From NCBI GenBank assembly GCA_021810175.1, contig JAJZJJ010000245.1:1-5576 (forward strand): a stretch of DNA of 5,576 bases, written 5' to 3'. The position numbers were made by a program, and so were the translations under genes. Origin of the DNA: Acidobacteriota bacterium (GTDB lineage: Bacteria > Acidobacteriota > Terriglobia > Terriglobales > Acidobacteriaceae). Below are positions 1 through 5,158 of this stretch, in pieces. The notes below the pieces were generated by a model. That model saw only the letters and a list, made by a program, of their open reading frames with translations. It did not search any database and had not been told where the DNA came from. Every line of letters begins with the position of its first letter. Within the stretch, counting starts at the first letter, position 1.

Positions 1-1
1 T

Positions 2-475
2 CTGATCGCCGGAGGACGCGCCCGCAACTTCGCCATGTCCGTCGTGACGCGCGATCACGTCGACCGCTTCTGGGAGCTGCTGGATGACATGCTCAACGTG
101 ATCCTCTTCCTGATGGTTGGGCTGGAACTGCTGGTGATGCCGTGGAACCCGCGTTACATCTACGCCGGCCTGCTGGCCATCCCGGTTGTTCTGGCAGCTC
201 GCTGGCTGAGCGTGCAGGCCTCGCTGCTGGTAGTGCGCCCGTGGCACCGGCCCGTGCGCGGAGCGGTGACGGTGCTGACCTGGGGAGGTCTGCGCGGCGC
301 GCTGGCGGTGGCGCTGGCGCTCTCGCTGGCCACTCAGGGTCACGCCTACGACCGCATCATCGCCATCACGTATGTCGTGGTCATCTTCTCGATCACCACG
401 CAGGGGCTCACCATGAGCCGGCTGCTGCGCCGGCTGGGGTTCGCCTCCGACGATCGCGCCGAGGCCAGTCCATAG
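2..475 (+). CDS. Na+/H+ antiporter, CPA1 family, C-terminal part (5' end outside window)
   Basis: The reading frame is open from the left edge, so this is the last 157 residues of a longer inner-membrane transporter. It reads LIAGGRARNFAM and then a charged stretch ending FWELLDDMLN, the usual lead into a late helix of CPA1/NhaP-type antiporters. Four hydrophobic segments follow in order: VILFLMVGLELLVM, an AGLLAIPVVLAARWLSV helix, the signature TWGGLRGALAVALALSL, and IIAITYVVVIFSITTQGLT. The W-GG-LRG-A motif is strongly conserved in the CPA1 exchanger family, which swaps cytoplasmic Na+ or K+ for external H+ in pH and salt homeostasis. The protein ends shortly after the last helix (RRLGFASDDRAEASP), so it lacks the long cytosolic regulatory tail of some relatives. 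An internal ATG at 35 is only a Met within the frame. The family call is solid; the ion is not determinable here. Confidence 0.9.
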   Translation: MIAGGRARNFAMSVVTRDHVDRFWELLDDMLNVILFLMVGLELLVMPWNPRYIYAGLLAIPVVLAARWLSVQASLLVVRPWHRPVRGAVTVLTWGGLRGALAVALALSLATQGHAYDRIIAITYVVVIFSITTQGLTMSRLLRRLGFASDDRAEASP

Positions 476-487
476 CCCGGCTCGGGC
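475..487 (+). other. GC hairpin at the antiporter stop codon
   Basis: GCCCG-GCT-CGGGC forms a perfect 5-bp stem with a 3-base loop, beginning at the last base of the TAG stop. No U-tract follows, so it is not a classical intrinsic terminator. It may be a weak terminator or a 3'-end stabiliser, or it may be chance in GC-rich DNA. Confidence 0.35.
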
Positions 488-532
488 AGGAAGCGCCGGC
501 CGCGCTCCATATGCTATTCTTCAGCGTTCTCT

Positions 533-952
533 ATGCCTGAACCGACCCATCCCATTCGCGTTCTTGTTGCCAAGCCCGGACTCGACGGTCATGATCGCGG
601 CGCCAAAGTGATTGCCCGCGCTCTGCGCGATGCGGGCATGGAGGTCATCTACACCGGCCTGCGCCAGACGCCGGAGATGATCGTCAATGCGGCTCTTCAG
701 GAAGATGTGGACTGCATTGGCCTCAGCATCCTCTCCGGTGCGCATAATGCCATTGTGCCGCGGGTGACCGGGTTGCTGCGTGAGCGTGGCGCGGCGGACA
801 TTCTGGTGGTGCTCGGCGGCACCATCCCGGCTCAGGATGCGGAGTTCCTCAGGTCGGAGGGGGTCGCGGCGATCTTCGGCCCCGGGACATCGCTCGATGC
901 GGTGGTGAAATATATCCGGGAAAATGTGAAGCCGCGCGGCGTCAGCGTCTGA
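533..952 (+). CDS. Stand-alone cobalamin (B12)-binding subunit of an acyl-CoA mutase
   Basis: A 139-residue protein consisting of just one B12-binding Rossmann-like domain. The base-off/His-on signature DxHxxG is at residues 18-23 (DGHDRG), with His20 as the predicted lower axial ligand to cobalt. The companion elements S-x-L (Ser65-Leu67) and the Gly-Gly turn (95-96, in VVLGGTIP) are present, and IFGPGTS (114-120) closes the nucleotide-tail pocket. This matches the C-terminal domain of methylmalonyl-CoA mutase and free-standing small subunits of methylmalonyl-, isobutyryl- or 2-hydroxyisobutyryl-CoA mutases, which need a separate catalytic large subunit. No large subunit, MeaB-type GTPase or epimerase is in the window, so the substrate cannot be fixed. 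The ATG at 533 gives the standard N-terminus ([11 protein letters not shown]). No convincing Shine-Dalgarno sequence precedes it; a TATTCT hexamer sits at 515-520. Confidence 0.9.
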   Translation: MPEPTHPIRVLVAKPGLDGHDRGAKVIARALRDAGMEVIYTGLRQTPEMIVNAALQEDVDCIGLSILSGAHNAIVPRVTGLLRERGAADILVVLGGTIPAQDAEFLRSEGVAAIFGPGTSLDAVVKYIRENVKPRGVSV

Positions 953-991
953 GCTGTCTGTTCGCGGCGCTGGTTTGAGCCGGCCGGAGAT

Positions 992-1420
992 TCAGCTGTG
1001 CTGTCTCCACCCGGCGGCCATGCGTTCCTTGAGGATGCAGCGATCCATCACGACTTTGATTCCCGCCGCCTCGGCCCAGCCTGCGGCTTCTTCGTGAACC
1101 ACGCCCTCCTGCAGCCACAGGTGCGGAATTTTAAGCCGGATGGCATCCTTCGCGATCTCCGGCACAAACTCCGGCGCGCGGAAGACGTTGACCAGATCGA
1201 TCCGGCCCTCCAGCGCCTCATAGGCGGCATCGAGGTCGGGATAGGCCTTTTCCCCCAGCGAGCTCTCGATCAGGGGATTCACCGGGACAATGCGGTATCC
1301 CTGGCTCTGCATAAAGCGGGAGACGCCGTAGCTGGCGCGGCCTTCGCGATTGGTGAGCCCCACCACGGCGATCGTCTTCACCGTGTCCAGAATCTCTTGA
1401 ATGGTCTCGGGTTCGTTCAT
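992..1420 (-). CDS. CoA-binding domain protein, YccU-like
   Basis: A 142-residue cytosolic protein that is a single CoA-binding Rossmann-like domain (CoA_binding_2 type; E. coli YccU is a homologue). The nucleotide-binding start is IAVVGLTNREGRASYGVSRF (residues 17-36). It is followed by the family blocks IVPVNP (44-49), GEKAYPDL (56-63), DLVNVFRAPE (75-84), LWLQEGVV (101-108) and the C-terminal DRC motif (126-128, Cys128). The fold resembles the CoA-binding domain of succinyl-CoA synthetase, but no ligase or acetyltransferase domains are attached. The family's physiological role is poorly defined. It lies downstream of tpiA on the same strand with an 85-base gap, so it could be read from the tpiA transcript, though the gap contains a hairpin. 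It converges on the mutase-subunit gene with only 39 bases between stop codons. Start ATG at 1420 fits family length; no strong Shine-Dalgarno is visible. Confidence 0.88.
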   Translation of the reverse strand: MNEPETIQEILDTVKTIAVVGLTNREGRASYGVSRFMQSQGYRIVPVNPLIESSLGEKAYPDLDAAYEALEGRIDLVNVFRAPEFVPEIAKDAIRLKIPHLWLQEGVVHEEAAGWAEAAGIKVVMDRCILKERMAAGWRQHS

Positions 1421-1450
1421 CTGTCGATTGGATGCCCCGGCGATCGGTGC

Positions 1451-1473
1451 GATTCGGGATCCGATCCGGGATC
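1451..1473. repeat. 12-bp imperfect tandem repeat
   Basis: GATTCGGGATC at 1451-1461 and GATCCGGGATC at 1463-1473 differ at one base and repeat with a 12-bp period. A third related segment, CCCGGATC (1485-1492), lies in inverted orientation. All sit in the gap between tpiA and the CoA-binding gene. The function is unknown. Confidence 0.5.
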
Positions 1474-1499
1474 AGGCGACCGACCCCGGATCAGTTTTT
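1463..1499 (+). terminator. Candidate hairpin plus T-run in the tpiA/CoA-binding gap
   Basis: GATCCGGG (1463-1470) and CCCGGATC (1485-1492) are perfect 8-bp inverted arms around a 14-base loop, and TTTTT follows at 1495-1499. That is the look of an intrinsic terminator for plus-strand RNA, although both flanking genes are on the minus strand. It could block plus-strand read-through from the mutase-subunit gene into tpiA antisense. On the minus strand the same hairpin lies 13 bases after the tpiA stop without a downstream U-tract, where it could instead attenuate or process the tpiA message. Confidence 0.4.
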
Positions 1500-1505
1500 C
1501 GGTTC

Positions 1506-2258
1506 TTAGTAGTTCACGATGCGGGCGAAGGACTGCGGATCCAGGCTGGCTCCGCCGACCAGTGCGCCGTCGATCTCGGTCTCGGCCATCAGCGCGGTGG
1601 CGTTCTCCGGCTTCACGCTGCCGCCGTACAGGATGCGCATCTTTTCCGCGGCTTCCGCGCCCAGCAGCTTTGCCACTTCGGCGCGAATGACCTTGTGCGC
1701 GTCGGAGGCGATCTGCGGGGTGGCGGTTTTGCCGGTGCCGATCGCCCAGACCGGTTCATAGGCGATGACCATGGAGTCCGCCTGCTCGGCGGTGATGCCG
1801 GCCAGGACGCCCTGCGTCTGCCGGATGAGCACCTCTTCGGTTTTGCCGCTTTCGCGCTCCGCCAGCACCTCGCCCACGCAGACAATGGCTTTCAGGCCGT
1901 GCTGCAGGGCGGTCTTCAGCTTGCGGTTGACCACTTCGTCGGTCTCGGCAAAATACTGCCGGCGTTCGGAGTGTCCCAGAATCACATGGGTGACGCCAAT
2001 GGCCTTCAGCATCAGCGGCGAAGTCTCGCCGGTGAACGCGCCCTCTTCGGCGGCATACATGTTCTGCGCGCCCACGGCCACGCCCGAGCCGGTGGCTCCG
2101 GCGATGACCACCGAGAGGGAGGTGAACGACGGGCACAGAACGATTTCGTCGCGGCTGTGGTTCGTCACCAGGGGCAGAAAGTTCTTCACGAACTCCTGGG
2201 CCTGCACAGGAGTCTTGTACATCTTCCAGTTCGCGGCAATGACCGGCTTACGATTCAT
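1506..2258 (-). CDS. tpiA: Triosephosphate isomerase
   Basis: A complete 250-residue TIM-barrel enzyme that interconverts dihydroxyacetone phosphate and glyceraldehyde 3-phosphate in glycolysis and gluconeogenesis; it acts in the cytosol as a homodimer. Catalytic residues are all present: Asn10 and Lys12 in AANWKMYK, the electrophile His96 in ILGHSERR, and the base Glu168 in AYEPVWAIGTGKTA, which also contains the mobile phosphate loop 6. The phosphate-binding YGGSVKPEN (211-219) and GALVGGASL (231-239) complete the site. The length is typical for bacteria. The frame stays open upstream to 2330, but the ATG at 2258 is chosen because it gives the canonical MNRKPVIAANWK start and has a GAGGA ribosome site 10 bases upstream. 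It is divergent from the phosphatase gene and is followed on the same strand by the CoA-binding gene. Confidence 0.98.
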   Translation of the reverse strand: MNRKPVIAANWKMYKTPVQAQEFVKNFLPLVTNHSRDEIVLCPSFTSLSVVIAGATGSGVAVGAQNMYAAEEGAFTGETSPLMLKAIGVTHVILGHSERRQYFAETDEVVNRKLKTALQHGLKAIVCVGEVLAERESGKTEEVLIRQTQGVLAGITAEQADSMVIAYEPVWAIGTGKTATPQIASDAHKVIRAEVAKLLGAEAAEKMRILYGGSVKPENATALMAETEIDGALVGGASLDPQSFARIVNY

Positions 2259-2268
2259 GGTTGTCGAT

Positions 2269-2273
2269 TCCTC
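2269..2273 (-). promoter_or_regulatory. Ribosome binding site of tpiA
   Basis: GAGGA read on the minus strand, 10 bases before the ATG at 2258. It decides between this start and the 24-codon longer frame opening at 2330. Confidence 0.7.
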
Positions 2274-2279
2274 AGTCCG

Positions 2280-2285
2280 ATTGTA
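2280..2285 (-). promoter_or_regulatory. Possible -10 box of tpiA
   Basis: TACAAT on the minus strand (TTGTA on the plus) matches five of six bases of TATAAT. A start site about 7 bases downstream would fall next to the ribosome site, giving a very short leader. No good -35 hexamer lies at the usual 16-18 base spacing, so the call is weak. Confidence 0.3.
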
Positions 2286-2312
2286 GAAGATCGGGCCGCC
2301 GCATCGGGCATT

Positions 2313-2341
2313 CGATACAAGAGCGCCCATCTCGTGTATCG
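2313..2341. promoter_or_regulatory. Dyad in the tpiA/phosphatase divergent region, candidate operator
   Basis: CGATACAAGAG (2313-2323) and CTCGTGTATCG (2331-2341) are inverted 11-base arms with a single mismatch (A2320 against G2334) around a 7-base centre. The dyad lies between two divergent genes, 27 bases before the phosphatase ATG and 55 bases before the tpiA ATG, a normal position for a repressor or activator site. A poor TGTATC -10-like box for the phosphatase is inside the right arm. The symmetry is visible; the binding protein is unknown. Confidence 0.45.
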
Positions 2342-2367
2342 TGTTGTCTGTTCAGTCGGCCCGGAGC

Positions 2368-3120
2368 ATGACGCAAGCAAATTTATGGCTGCCCGAGGCA
2401 GCCGCCCACACATCGGCTGGCCGTGTGCGATCCCGCAATGAGGACGCCTTTGGCTTCTGTATTGAGCACGGCATCTTTGTCGTCTGCGACGGAATGGGCG
2501 GCGCCGCCGCCGGCGAGGTTGCCAGCCGGATGGTGGTGGAGCAGGTGGTGGAGCGGATGTGCAGCGGTCACGCCGGGCTTTCCGCCGGCGAATGCCTGCA
2601 CCAGGCCGTGGCCGATGCAAATCGCGCCGTTTATGAGCGGGCGGAGCGCGACGCTTCGCTCTATGGAATGGGGACGACGCTGGTGGTGCTGCACCTGCGG
2701 CACAGCCCGGCGGACGGGAGTTTCGCCGTCATTGCCCACGCCGGCGACAGCCGCTGCTATCTGTTTCGCGGGGGCCGGCTGGAGCGCCGCACGCGGGACC
2801 ATTCGCTGGTGGATGAGCAGGTGCGTCTCGGCACCATGACCAGCGAGGAGGCTGAGCGGTCGCCGCTGCGCAGCGTGATTACCCGCGCCATCGGCACGCA
2901 GCCATCCGTGACTGAGGAGGTTTCGGAAGTCGAGATGGAGTCCGGCGATCTGTTTTTGCTGTGCAGCGACGGGCTGACACGCGAAGTCTCCGAACCTCAG
3001 ATTGCGGCAATTCTCGCGGGCCATACCGATCTCGCTACCCTGGCCCTGCGCCTTGTGGACCAGGCCAACCGGGCCGGCGGCCACGACAATATCACCTGCC
3101 TGCTGGTGCGGGTGCCGTAG
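2368..3120 (+). CDS. PP2C-family Ser/Thr protein phosphatase (Stp-like)
   Basis: A 250-residue, single-domain, soluble Mg/Mn-dependent phosphatase that removes phosphate from Ser and Thr, usually opposing a Hanks-type kinase. PP2C motifs appear in order: GRVRSRNEDAF (18-28), VVCDGMGG with metal ligand Asp41 (38-45), GMGTTLVVL (100-108), AHAGDSRCYLFRGG (123-136), TRDHSLVDEQVRLG (142-155), RSVITRAIG (168-176), LLCSDGLTREV with Asp201 (197-207) and GGHDNIT with Asp240 (237-243). No transmembrane or FHA segment is present. The ATG at 2368 is preferred for length, although the GGAG just before it is only one base away. The frame also opens at GTG 2341 and TTG 2344, which would add nine or eight residues. 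No cognate kinase is visible. The next gene, hbd, starts 61 bases downstream on the same strand. Confidence 0.94.
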   Translation: MTQANLWLPEAAAHTSAGRVRSRNEDAFGFCIEHGIFVVCDGMGGAAAGEVASRMVVEQVVERMCSGHAGLSAGECLHQAVADANRAVYERAERDASLYGMGTTLVVLHLRHSPADGSFAVIAHAGDSRCYLFRGGRLERRTRDHSLVDEQVRLGTMTSEEAERSPLRSVITRAIGTQPSVTEEVSEVEMESGDLFLLCSDGLTREVSEPQIAAILAGHTDLATLALRLVDQANRAGGHDNITCLLVRVP

Positions 3121-3123
3121 GCG

Positions 3124-3139
3124 GCCTCTGGGGAGAGGC
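3124..3139 (+). other. Intercistronic hairpin after the phosphatase gene
   Basis: GCCTCT-GGGG-AGAGGC is a perfect 6-bp stem with a 4-base loop, starting three bases after the TAG stop. No U-tract follows, so full termination is unlikely. It could protect the upstream message end or pause transcription between the phosphatase and hbd. Confidence 0.45.
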
Positions 3140-3170
3140 GATGCCTGCGGCGAACGGATCAGCGGCCTTC

Positions 3171-3176
3171 AGGGAG
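3171..3176 (+). promoter_or_regulatory. Ribosome binding site of hbd
   Basis: AGGGAG ends five bases before the ATG at 3182. It supports that start over the open frame that continues upstream into the phosphatase gene. Confidence 0.65.
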
Positions 3177-3181
3177 TCGTC

Positions 3182-4036
3182 ATGAGTGACATCCAAACCG
3201 TCGGCGTACTCGGCGCCGGGACCATGGGCAACGGCATCGCCCACGTCTTCGCACGCGGCGGCTTCGCCGTTCAGCTCTGCGAGGTGGAGCAGCGCTTCCT
3301 CGACCGCGGTCTCGCCACCATCCGCAAAAACCTCGCCCGCGAGGCGGAGAAATCCAAAATCACGGCCGAGGAAGCTGAAGCTGCGTTCGCGCGCATCCAT
3401 CCGACCCTCGACCGAGCCTCGCTGGCCGGATGCGACCTGCTGGTGGAAGCCGCGACCGAGCGCTTTGAGGTCAAGAGCGAGATTTTCCGCGATCTGGACC
3501 GGATCGCGCGGCCGGGGGTCATCCTCGCCTCGAATACCTCGTCCATCTCCATTACGAAGCTGGCGGCGCAGACCGGGCGGCCGGATCGCGTTATCGGCAT
3601 GCATTTCTTCAATCCGGTGCCGGTGATGGCGCTGGTGGAAATCATTCGCGGTCTGGCCACCTCGCAGGAGGCCTTCGACACGGTTCAGGCTCTGGCGCGC
3701 CAGCTGGGCAAAACGCCTGTGGAAGTGAACGACGCGCCGGGGTTCGTTTCCAACCGGGTGCTGATGCCGCTGCTGAACGAGGCCATGTACGCGGTGATGG
3801 AAGGCGTGGCCACGGCGGAGGCCGTCGACCAGGTGTTCAGACTGGGCATGGCGCATCCCATGGGACCGCTGACGCTCGCCGATTTCATCGGACTGGACGT
3901 CTGTCTCGACATCATGCGCGTGCTGCACGAAGGCCTGGGCGATCCGAAGTACCGTCCCTGCCCGCTGCTGATCCGCATGGTGGACGCGGGCTGGCTGGGC
4001 CGCAAATCCGGCCGCGGCTTCTACACCTACGAATAG
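3182..4036 (+). CDS. hbd: 3-hydroxybutyryl-CoA dehydrogenase
   Basis: A 284-residue cytosolic NAD(P)-dependent dehydrogenase that interconverts 3-hydroxybutyryl-CoA (or longer 3-hydroxyacyl-CoA) and the 3-oxoacyl-CoA in fatty-acid oxidation or butyrate-type metabolism. The N-terminal Rossmann domain opens with VGVLGAGTMGNGIA (7-20, GxGxxG) and has Glu34 at the end of the second strand, which favours NAD. The substrate-side residues are Ser120 in ASNTSSISI, His141 in GMHFFNPVP, Glu153 and Asn191 in GFVSNRVLMPLLNEA; these match Ser, His, Glu and Asn of characterised Hbd enzymes at a constant three-residue offset. The helical C-terminal dimerisation domain includes GMAHPMGPLTLADFIGLD and ends GRKSGRGFYTY. 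Length is that of the stand-alone enzyme, not the FadB fusion. No thiolase or crotonase is adjacent, so the pathway is open. Confidence 0.96.
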   Translation: MSDIQTVGVLGAGTMGNGIAHVFARGGFAVQLCEVEQRFLDRGLATIRKNLAREAEKSKITAEEAEAAFARIHPTLDRASLAGCDLLVEAATERFEVKSEIFRDLDRIARPGVILASNTSSISITKLAAQTGRPDRVIGMHFFNPVPVMALVEIIRGLATSQEAFDTVQALARQLGKTPVEVNDAPGFVSNRVLMPLLNEAMYAVMEGVATAEAVDQVFRLGMAHPMGPLTLADFIGLDVCLDIMRVLHEGLGDPKYRPCPLLIRMVDAGWLGRKSGRGFYTYE

Positions 4037-4050
4037 GCGGGTACCCGCCT
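4035..4050. other. Perfect 16-bp palindrome overlapping the hbd stop codon
   Basis: AGGCGGGTACCCGCCT is perfectly self-complementary and begins inside the TAG stop. As RNA it can form a 6-bp stem with a GTAC loop. No U-tract follows. It may be a 3'-end hairpin or a protein-binding palindrome in front of the MBL gene. Confidence 0.45.
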
Positions 4051-4126
4051 GGGAAGTAGCAAGTGCGCTGCGGCCGGATGGCGCCGGGCCTCTCTTCCAC
4101 ACCGGTTGAGCGTATTCTGCTGAATT

Positions 4127-5053
4127 ATGGTGCGGATGACGGTGCTGGCCAGCGGTTCAAAGGGCAACAGCACCATTGTCGCCAGCACCTCCACGCGCAT
4201 TCTGGTGGATGCCGGACTTTCCTGCCGCGAGCTGATGAAGCGCATGAAGCTGGCGGGCGAGGATCCGGCGTCTCTGGATGCGATTGTGATCACCCATGAG
4301 CACCAGGATCACGTTCAGGGTCTTGCGGTTACGGCGCGCAAGCTGGGGATTCCCGTTTACATCACGGAGCCGACCCACCGCGCGTGGGTTCGCTGGATGA
4401 ATCCGCGGCGCCGGGTCACCTATGCCGAGTGGCTGGAGCAGTGGAAGGCCCGCCGCACCCAGGAAGATGCTGCCGATTCGCCACCCGCGATGGAGGAGGC
4501 GGCGGCGGTCGAAGAGGCTGCCGCCGAGGCAACGCGGGATCCGGCCACCCTGCCCGCGGTCGAGTATTTCTGCTCGGGCGAGGGTTTTCGCATCGGCGAT
4601 ATGGCTGTAACGCCGTTTACGATCCCTCACGATGCCATTGATCCTGTTGGGTTTGTCTTCGAGAGCGAAGGAATACGGATTGGGCTGGCGACGGACCTGG
4701 GCTATATGCCATCCAATCTGCATATGCACCTTCGCGGCTGCGACATCCTGATGCTGGAATCGAACCACGACGTGGACATGCTTCGAGACGGACCGTATCC
4801 CTGGTCCGTCAAACAGCGTGTCATGTCCCGCGTGGGGCATCTGTCCAACGATGCGGCAGCGGAGTTTCTGCAGCACAGCTACGACGGCCATGCGGCCTAT
4901 GTGGTGCTGGCGCACCTTTCGGAGAGCAACAATCTTCCGGAGCTGGCGCGAATTTCGGCGGAGCGCGCTTTGCGGGACAAAATGAGCCTTTTGGCGAATC
5001 GCCTGTTGCTGGCCGAGCAAAGCTCGCCGCTGCAGCCGATTGTGGTTGGATAG
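4127..5053 (+). CDS. yycJ: Metallo-beta-lactamase-fold protein, YycJ/WalJ family, with linker insertion
   Basis: A 308-residue cytosolic MBL-fold hydrolase. YycJ/WalJ relatives are reported as nucleases linked to DNA repair and genetically to the WalRK region in Firmicutes; that role is not shown for this lineage. The family start VLASGSKGNST (6-16) leads to ILVDAGLS (25-32) and the metal motif THEHQDH, with His57, His59, Asp61 and His62. Further likely ligands are His168 (IPHDA), Asp190 (ATDLG) and His263 (LAHLS). The family blocks ESNHDVDML (211-219), YPWSVKQRV and GHLSND (237-242) are intact. Compared with the usual length of about 260 residues, there is an extra segment at about 92-145, rich in Ala and Glu. 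The ATG at 4127 is used; Met4 at 4136 is an alternative. No clear ribosome site precedes either, and TATTCT lies at 4113-4118. Confidence 0.9.
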   Translation: MVRMTVLASGSKGNSTIVASTSTRILVDAGLSCRELMKRMKLAGEDPASLDAIVITHEHQDHVQGLAVTARKLGIPVYITEPTHRAWVRWMNPRRRVTYAEWLEQWKARRTQEDAADSPPAMEEAAAVEEAAAEATRDPATLPAVEYFCSGEGFRIGDMAVTPFTIPHDAIDPVGFVFESEGIRIGLATDLGYMPSNLHMHLRGCDILMLESNHDVDMLRDGPYPWSVKQRVMSRVGHLSNDAAAEFLQHSYDGHAAYVVLAHLSESNNLPELARISAERALRDKMSLLANRLLLAEQSSPLQPIVVG

Positions 5054-5067
5054 AAAGTGGCTATAAT
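5040..5067 (+). promoter_or_regulatory. Promoter of the zinc-finger membrane protein
   Basis: TATAAT at 5062-5067 is a perfect -10 box, striking in this GC-rich region. TTGTGG at 5040-5045 is a partial -35 match at 16-base spacing, overlapping the end of the MBL gene. Transcription would start near 5074 and give a leader of about 85 bases. This suggests the membrane-protein gene has its own promoter. Confidence 0.55.
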
Positions 5068-5158
5068 GTTAAAAGGCCGCTCCGTTTCCTTATTTCTTCT
5101 CCCCGGCAGGTGTTAGACGGACGGAAACCGGGGCAAACGAAAAGTGGGGACCTGAACG
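5068..5158 (+). other. 5' leader with competing inverted repeats
   Basis: CCCCGG (5101-5106) can pair with CCGGGG (5128-5133), but TCCCC (5100-5104) can also pair with the ribosome site GGGGA (5146-5150); the two pairings exclude each other. GTTTCC (5084-5089) with GGAAAC (5123-5128), and CAGGT (5107-5111) with ACCTG (5150-5154), are further options. I could not match it to a known riboswitch class. Structure is possible, regulation is not shown. Confidence 0.3.
5146..5150 (+). promoter_or_regulatory. Ribosome binding site of the zinc-finger membrane protein
   Basis: GGGGA lies eight bases before the ATG at 5159. An in-frame TGA at 5153-5155 rules out any start further upstream, so this start is well fixed. 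Confidence 0.55.

Noticed and set aside
511..540. Nine-codon upstream frame (MLFFSVLYA) overlapping the start of the mutase-subunit gene
   Set aside because: It has no ribosome site at a workable distance and is equally explained by chance, so a translational-coupling leader peptide is not supported.
2259..2330. 24-residue N-terminal extension of triosephosphate isomerase
   Set aside because: The family starts at MNRKPVIAANWK, and the extension would translate through the predicted promoter and ribosome site.
1401..2441. Long plus-strand open frame (346 codons) antisense to tpiA and the divergent region
   Set aside because: It lies opposite a clear tpiA gene, shows no recognisable domain and is biased in the manner of a GC-rich antisense shadow.
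2533..2556. Tandem 12-bp repeat GTGGTGGAGC(A/G)G
   Set aside because: It encodes VVEQVVER within a normal PP2C helix; two units in coding sequence are not notable.
3002..3181. Upstream extension of the hbd frame into the phosphatase gene
   Set aside because: Its first 60 codons lack family similarity, while ATG 3182 has a ribosome site and gives the canonical Rossmann start.
3092..4102. Long minus-strand open frame (336 codons) antisense to hbd
   Set aside because: It mirrors the well-supported hbd gene, and its His/Arg-rich composition is typical of a shadow frame.
4157..5020. Long minus-strand open frame (287 codons) antisense to the MBL gene
   Set aside because: It has no motif support and the plus strand encodes an intact YycJ-like protein over the same bases.
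5128..5158. Resemblance of GGGGCAAAC ... GTGGGGAC to a GEMM (c-di-GMP) riboswitch
   Set aside because: The conserved ACGCAAAGCC segment and the second helix of that class are absent, so the likeness is only a short string match.
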